Assembly: GCA_022826945.1 (NCBI GenBank)
Contig: JAJDTY010000047.1
Location: 1-64,000 of the forward strand
Source: Candidatus Binatia bacterium
Lineage (GTDB): Bacteria > Desulfobacterota > Binatia > Bin18
Reading direction: 5' to 3'
DNA: 64,000 nt
Made by a program: the position numbers and the translations under genes. Shown here one piece after another: positions 61,450 to 64,000 of this stretch; position 1 is the stretch's first letter; the number at the start of each line of letters is the position of its first letter. A model generated the notes under the pieces. The model saw only the letters and a program-made list of their open reading frames with translations, was not told the origin of the DNA and made no database searches.

Positions 61450-62157
61450 TCACACGCTTGACCGTGGCGGGCTTGCGTAGGGGACTTTCCATACCCCTGG
61501 GCCGTATAAGAGAGCGAGCCCGCGATGCAGCTTGTTGTCGCGTGACGGGTGTAAGGGAAAACGTTCCTGGAGAAAACGGCTGATCTGTTTCAGTTCATCC
61601 TGTGTGCCGGTCTCCAGTTCGACTTCGACTTCATAAAACGTGGCAAAGGTACGCTCCGGTGCTTTCGGATCACGGTAGCGCGCCGTATCGAGCGCTATTT
61701 CTGCCAGAGCCGCTTCTTGGGGCTCGGCGCTCCGCTTGATGGCCAGGCGTTGGCGCTCCACCTCGGAAACCAGAATCGGGGCCAGCGTCTGGCCGATAGC
61801 AGCGGCGGGTAAACCGCCGGCTAATTCTTCTGGTGGGACGAAGGGAAAGGTCGGAGCGCTGGGCAGGACCACCGTTCGTTCCGGGCGAGCGTGAATGGCC
61901 CCTTTGACCTGGCCCTGTCCCTTGGTCGAGACTTCCCAGCCATCGTCCCCTATGCGCCGCAGACGCAGGGCGAGTGCATGCCGGGCGATAAGGAAGTCGG
62001 CCGTATCCAGATATGTCGTCTGCAACTGTAAGGTCGGACGGCGTTCAAGACAAAAAGGACCGAACTGGGAACAGGCTGCGATCTGGTCGAAGACCGTCAC
62101 GTCCTCGGTGAGGAGTTTGACTTCGACTTCCTGGAGGACTGCACTCGTGGTTGCCAT
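61450..62157 (-). CDS. CYTH-domain protein (inorganic triphosphatase-like)
   Basis: 235 aa from ATG at 62157 (frame to 62193). The ExExK motif is Glu10-Val-Glu12-Val-Lys14 ('QEVEVKLL'). 'TTYLDTADFLIARHALALRLRRIGDDGWEVSTKGQG' and 'FYEVEVELETGTQDELKQISRFLQERFPLHPSRDNKLHRGL' complete the triphosphate tunnel. It hydrolyses triphosphate or polyphosphate ends, or thiamine triphosphate. Paired with the CHAD gene in convergent orientation. Confidence 0.9.
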   Translation of the reverse strand: MATTSAVLQEVEVKLLTEDVTVFDQIAACSQFGPFCLERRPTLQLQTTYLDTADFLIARHALALRLRRIGDDGWEVSTKGQGQVKGAIHARPERTVVLPSAPTFPFVPPEELAGGLPAAAIGQTLAPILVSEVERQRLAIKRSAEPQEAALAEIALDTARYRDPKAPERTFATFYEVEVELETGTQDELKQISRFLQERFPLHPSRDNKLHRGLALLYGPGVWKVPYASPPRSSV

Positions 62158-62211
62158 CGCTCTATAAGGTCCTTTCTCCGGCCTGTGTTTCAAGCCCTCC
62201 GGTGAGGACTC

Positions 62212-62433
62212 CTACAAACTGACAACCTCGACATCAAGATGTTCTTTGACCTCGTGTTCGGCTGAAATATGCCGAGCAATCTCATCAAGAGTCGTAGCCA
62301 AAAAATAATGCTCTCCACACTCCAGACAAACCTCTGCGGGGACATTCTCGACAATATAGAGTTTGCCTCAGAGCCAATGTTGACGCCGGACTTTCTTCTT
62401 TCTTGTCCTTCCTCTGCAGAACTCGCAAATCAT
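62212..62433 (-). pseudogene. YgiT-type zinc-finger protein interrupted by a TGA
   Basis: Minus-strand frame of 73 codons: 'MICEFCRGRTRKKKVRRQHWL', TGA (62370-62368), 'GKLYIVENVPAEVCLECGEHYF', 'LATTLDEIARHISAEH'. The two CxxC pairs (3/6 and 36/39) and the linking strand are those of YgiT/MqsA-type zinc-finger antitoxins. The TGA falls at a variable position between Leu and Gly, not at a Cys, so a nonsense mutation is more likely than selenocysteine. The start overlaps the stop of a 27-codon upstream frame (62513-62430) by ATGA, perhaps the tail of the lost toxin partner. Confidence 0.6.
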
Positions 62434-62548
62434 AGCTCTTCCACCAGAGCATAGGCAATGACAATGGCAACGCTTGACCCTACATGAGGGAACAGGATAG
62501 GGATACGGCACATTCAAAAACTCGGAACCATACAGGGAGGGGAAAAAG

Positions 62549-64000
62549 ATGTCCTACGATCTGCTGATTAGGAATGGCACGGTGGTTGATGGGAGCGGCG
62601 CACCGCCGGTCCGGACCGATATCGCGGTGGCAGAGGGGAAGATTGCCGAAATTGGGAAAATCAGCGACGGCGCAAAAAGGGTCATTGATGCGGCCGACCT
62701 GACGGTCACCCCCGGCTTTATCGACCACCATACCCACTATGATGCCCAGATCTGTTGGGACCCGGTGATCTCTCCGTCGTCCTGGCACGGTGTGACCAGC
62801 GTCATCATGGGCAATTGCGGCGTGGGTCTGGCTCCGTGCAAACCCGAGGTGCGCGAGATCGCGGCCTGGGATCTCGTCAATGTTGAGGCCATTCCTTTTG
62901 ATGTGTTGTCACAAGGCGTGACCTGGGACTGGGAAACCTTCCCCGAATATATGGATGCCGCGGCTCAGCGAGGCTCTGGGATCAACCTCGGGTTCATGGC
63001 TCCACTGACCCCGTTTCGCCATTACGTCATGGGTGAAGAGTCCATGGAGCGGGCCGCCACGCCAGAGGAAACAACCCGAATTGCCGCCCTTCTGCGTGAA
63101 GCCATGCAGGCCGGGGCATTTGGTTTTTCGACTACCAACGGTCCGCAGCATATCGGCTATCAGGGCCGGCCGCTTGCCTGTCGCCTGGCCAGCTTTGACG
63201 AACTGGCCGCCTACGCCGGTGTCCTCAAAGACCTTGGCCGGGGCTCGATTGAACTCGCCCTGAACGACCAGCCGGGTGTCGTGACAGAAAGCGACTACGC
63301 CTTACTTGACCATTTGGGCACGGAGAGTAATCGTCCGGTGACTTGGCTGGCCATGCTGTCACGCGACGACCAGCCCGATGTCTGTATGGAAACGCTCCGC
63401 CAGACCGAGTCCCTGATTCAGCGCGGAATCGTTCCGCAGGTCACCTGTCGGCCGCTCAGTGTGCAGGTCAACCTGCGCAACCCGTTCATTTTCGCCAATC
63501 TGGAGTGTTGGAACCCGGCCTTTAACAAGTCGGAAGAGGCGCAGATCGCACTCTACCGTGACCCCGACTTCCGCCAGGCCTGGCGCAAAACCTTTGAGGA
63601 GCCCAGGGTCTTTCCTGGGAAGTGGGACCGGGTCGATATCCAGGAAGTCAGTAATCCGGCGCTCAAACAGTACGAGGGCAAAACGGTTGACGAGGTGGCC
63701 CGCGAGCGGGGGAAGGACGGGCTGGACACCTTCCTCGACCTGGCCATTGAGGACAATCTGAATATCCAGTACGTCATGGCTCTCTTTAACGCGGACGAAA
63801 ATCGCGTAGCCGAACTCATCACCCATCCCAACACGATGATTGGCCTGTCGGACGGCGGCGCCCACGTGGATATGCTGTGCGACGCGGGCTACTGCACCTA
63901 TCTGCTCGGCACCTGGGTGCGTGAAAAGCAACTCATGCCGATTGAGCGGGCGGTCCAGCGGATTACCTCCGAGCCTGCCCGGTTTTTTGGTGTGCCCGAC
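62549..64000 (+). CDS. N-acyl-D-amino-acid deacylase family amidohydrolase, partial
   Basis: 484 codons visible; the gene runs off the window end. ATG 62549 follows GGGAGGGG. 'YDLLIRNGTVVDGSGAPP', metal HxH in 'PGFIDHHTHYDAQICWDP', the Cys ligand in 'VIMGNCGVGLAPCKPE', and 'LSDGGAHVDMLCDAGYCTYLLGTWV' with the catalytic Asp. The family hydrolyses N-acyl-D-amino acids or N-acyl-D-glutamate/aspartate (D-aminoacylase). It would fit the ring-opening and amide-hydrolysis theme, for example N-carbamoyl or N-acyl intermediates. Confidence 0.92.
   Translation, partial: MSYDLLIRNGTVVDGSGAPPVRTDIAVAEGKIAEIGKISDGAKRVIDAADLTVTPGFIDHHTHYDAQICWDPVISPSSWHGVTSVIMGNCGVGLAPCKPEVREIAAWDLVNVEAIPFDVLSQGVTWDWETFPEYMDAAAQRGSGINLGFMAPLTPFRHYVMGEESMERAATPEETTRIAALLREAMQAGAFGFSTTNGPQHIGYQGRPLACRLASFDELAAYAGVLKDLGRGSIELALNDQPGVVTESDYALLDHLGTESNRPVTWLAMLSRDDQPDVCMETLRQTESLIQRGIVPQVTCRPLSVQVNLRNPFIFANLECWNPAFNKSEEAQIALYRDPDFRQAWRKTFEEPRVFPGKWDRVDIQEVSNPALKQYEGKTVDEVARERGKDGLDTFLDLAIEDNLNIQYVMALFNADENRVAELITHPNTMIGLSDGGAHVDMLCDAGYCTYLLGTWVREKQLMPIERAVQRITSEPARFFGVPD

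Noticed and set aside
62368-62370. Second selenocysteine codon in the YgiT-type gene
   Set aside because: Position is not a Cys in the family pattern and no stem-loop follows at the right distance; nonsense mutation preferred.

Overview
The window is about 64 kb of GC-rich, gene-dense bacterial DNA with Shine-Dalgarno-led operons and no rRNA, tRNA, phage or CRISPR. The gene mix is unusual: five luciferase-like (LLM) flavin/F420 monooxygenases, three Rieske oxygenases, three amidohydrolase_2 proteins, several ureide or amide hydrolases, two NodB/PuuE-type hydrolases, two aldo/keto reductases, SfnB-like acyl-CoA dehydrogenase-fold enzymes, many SDRs and a UGA-decoding selenoprotein. This fits a large-genome uncultured soil, marine or sponge bacterium such as Candidatus Entotheonella/Tectomicrobia or a related lineage. 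That placement is inferred from gene content only.

Layout. 1-5160: two tandem SfnB-like oxidases, an F420-type LLM, a decayed alpha/beta-hydrolase start, an SDR, an intact paralogous hydrolase and a secreted TIMP/NTR-like protein. 5220-10360: amidohydrolase with terminator, type-2 argC, a membrane adenylate cyclase-TPR sensor and a CsgA-like SDR. 10364-15085 (minus): six-gene operon (acyl-CoA dehydrogenase fold, LLM, muconolactone-isomerase-like, Rieske, hydratase, Coq4-like) that looks like ring catabolism. 15208-18868: hydrolase, Nudix, a 48-bp tandem repeat carrying RBS and ATG upstream of an SsuD/SfnG-like monooxygenase, and a secreted cyclase-family hydrolase.

19019-25036 (plus) is a tight six-gene operon: Rieske, NodB-like, aldo/keto reductase, PuuE-like, SnoaL-like, dihydropyrimidinase. 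It converges on a minus-strand operon, 25179-31624, of LLM, amidase, aldo/keto reductase, Rieske and amidohydrolase. Together they suggest oxidation of an N-heterocycle followed by ureide and amide hydrolysis. 31725-38930 holds a crotonase, an RNA methyltransferase, an amidase, a GST, SixA, VOC, a hot-dog dehydratase and PPK2. 39564-46136 (minus) holds hydantoinase B/A, an LLM and two sister SDRs.

46334-54810: metallo-beta-lactamase-fold hydrolase, a 304-bp MITE with an 8-bp target duplication, a secreted Cache-like protein, a third sister SDR, an amidohydrolase, a cupin, a UGSC selenoprotein (in-frame TGA plus a 10-bp stem-loop), its 352-aa neighbour and a MetX-like hydrolase. 54815-58280 is a scarred restriction-modification island: a DNA cytosine methyltransferase start is fused in frame to a 4-hydroxyphenylacetate 3-hydroxylase, behind a short possible DNA-binding protein, and a divergent AspBHI-like endonuclease is intact. 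58572-64000: PqqC/TenA-fold enzyme, DUF123 GIY-YIG protein, CYTH-CHAD and CYTH proteins, a YgiT-type zinc-finger gene broken by a TGA, and a partial N-acyl-D-amino-acid deacylase.

The strongest leads are the selenoprotein locus, the methyltransferase-hydroxylase chimera, the MITE and the putative N-heterocycle operons.
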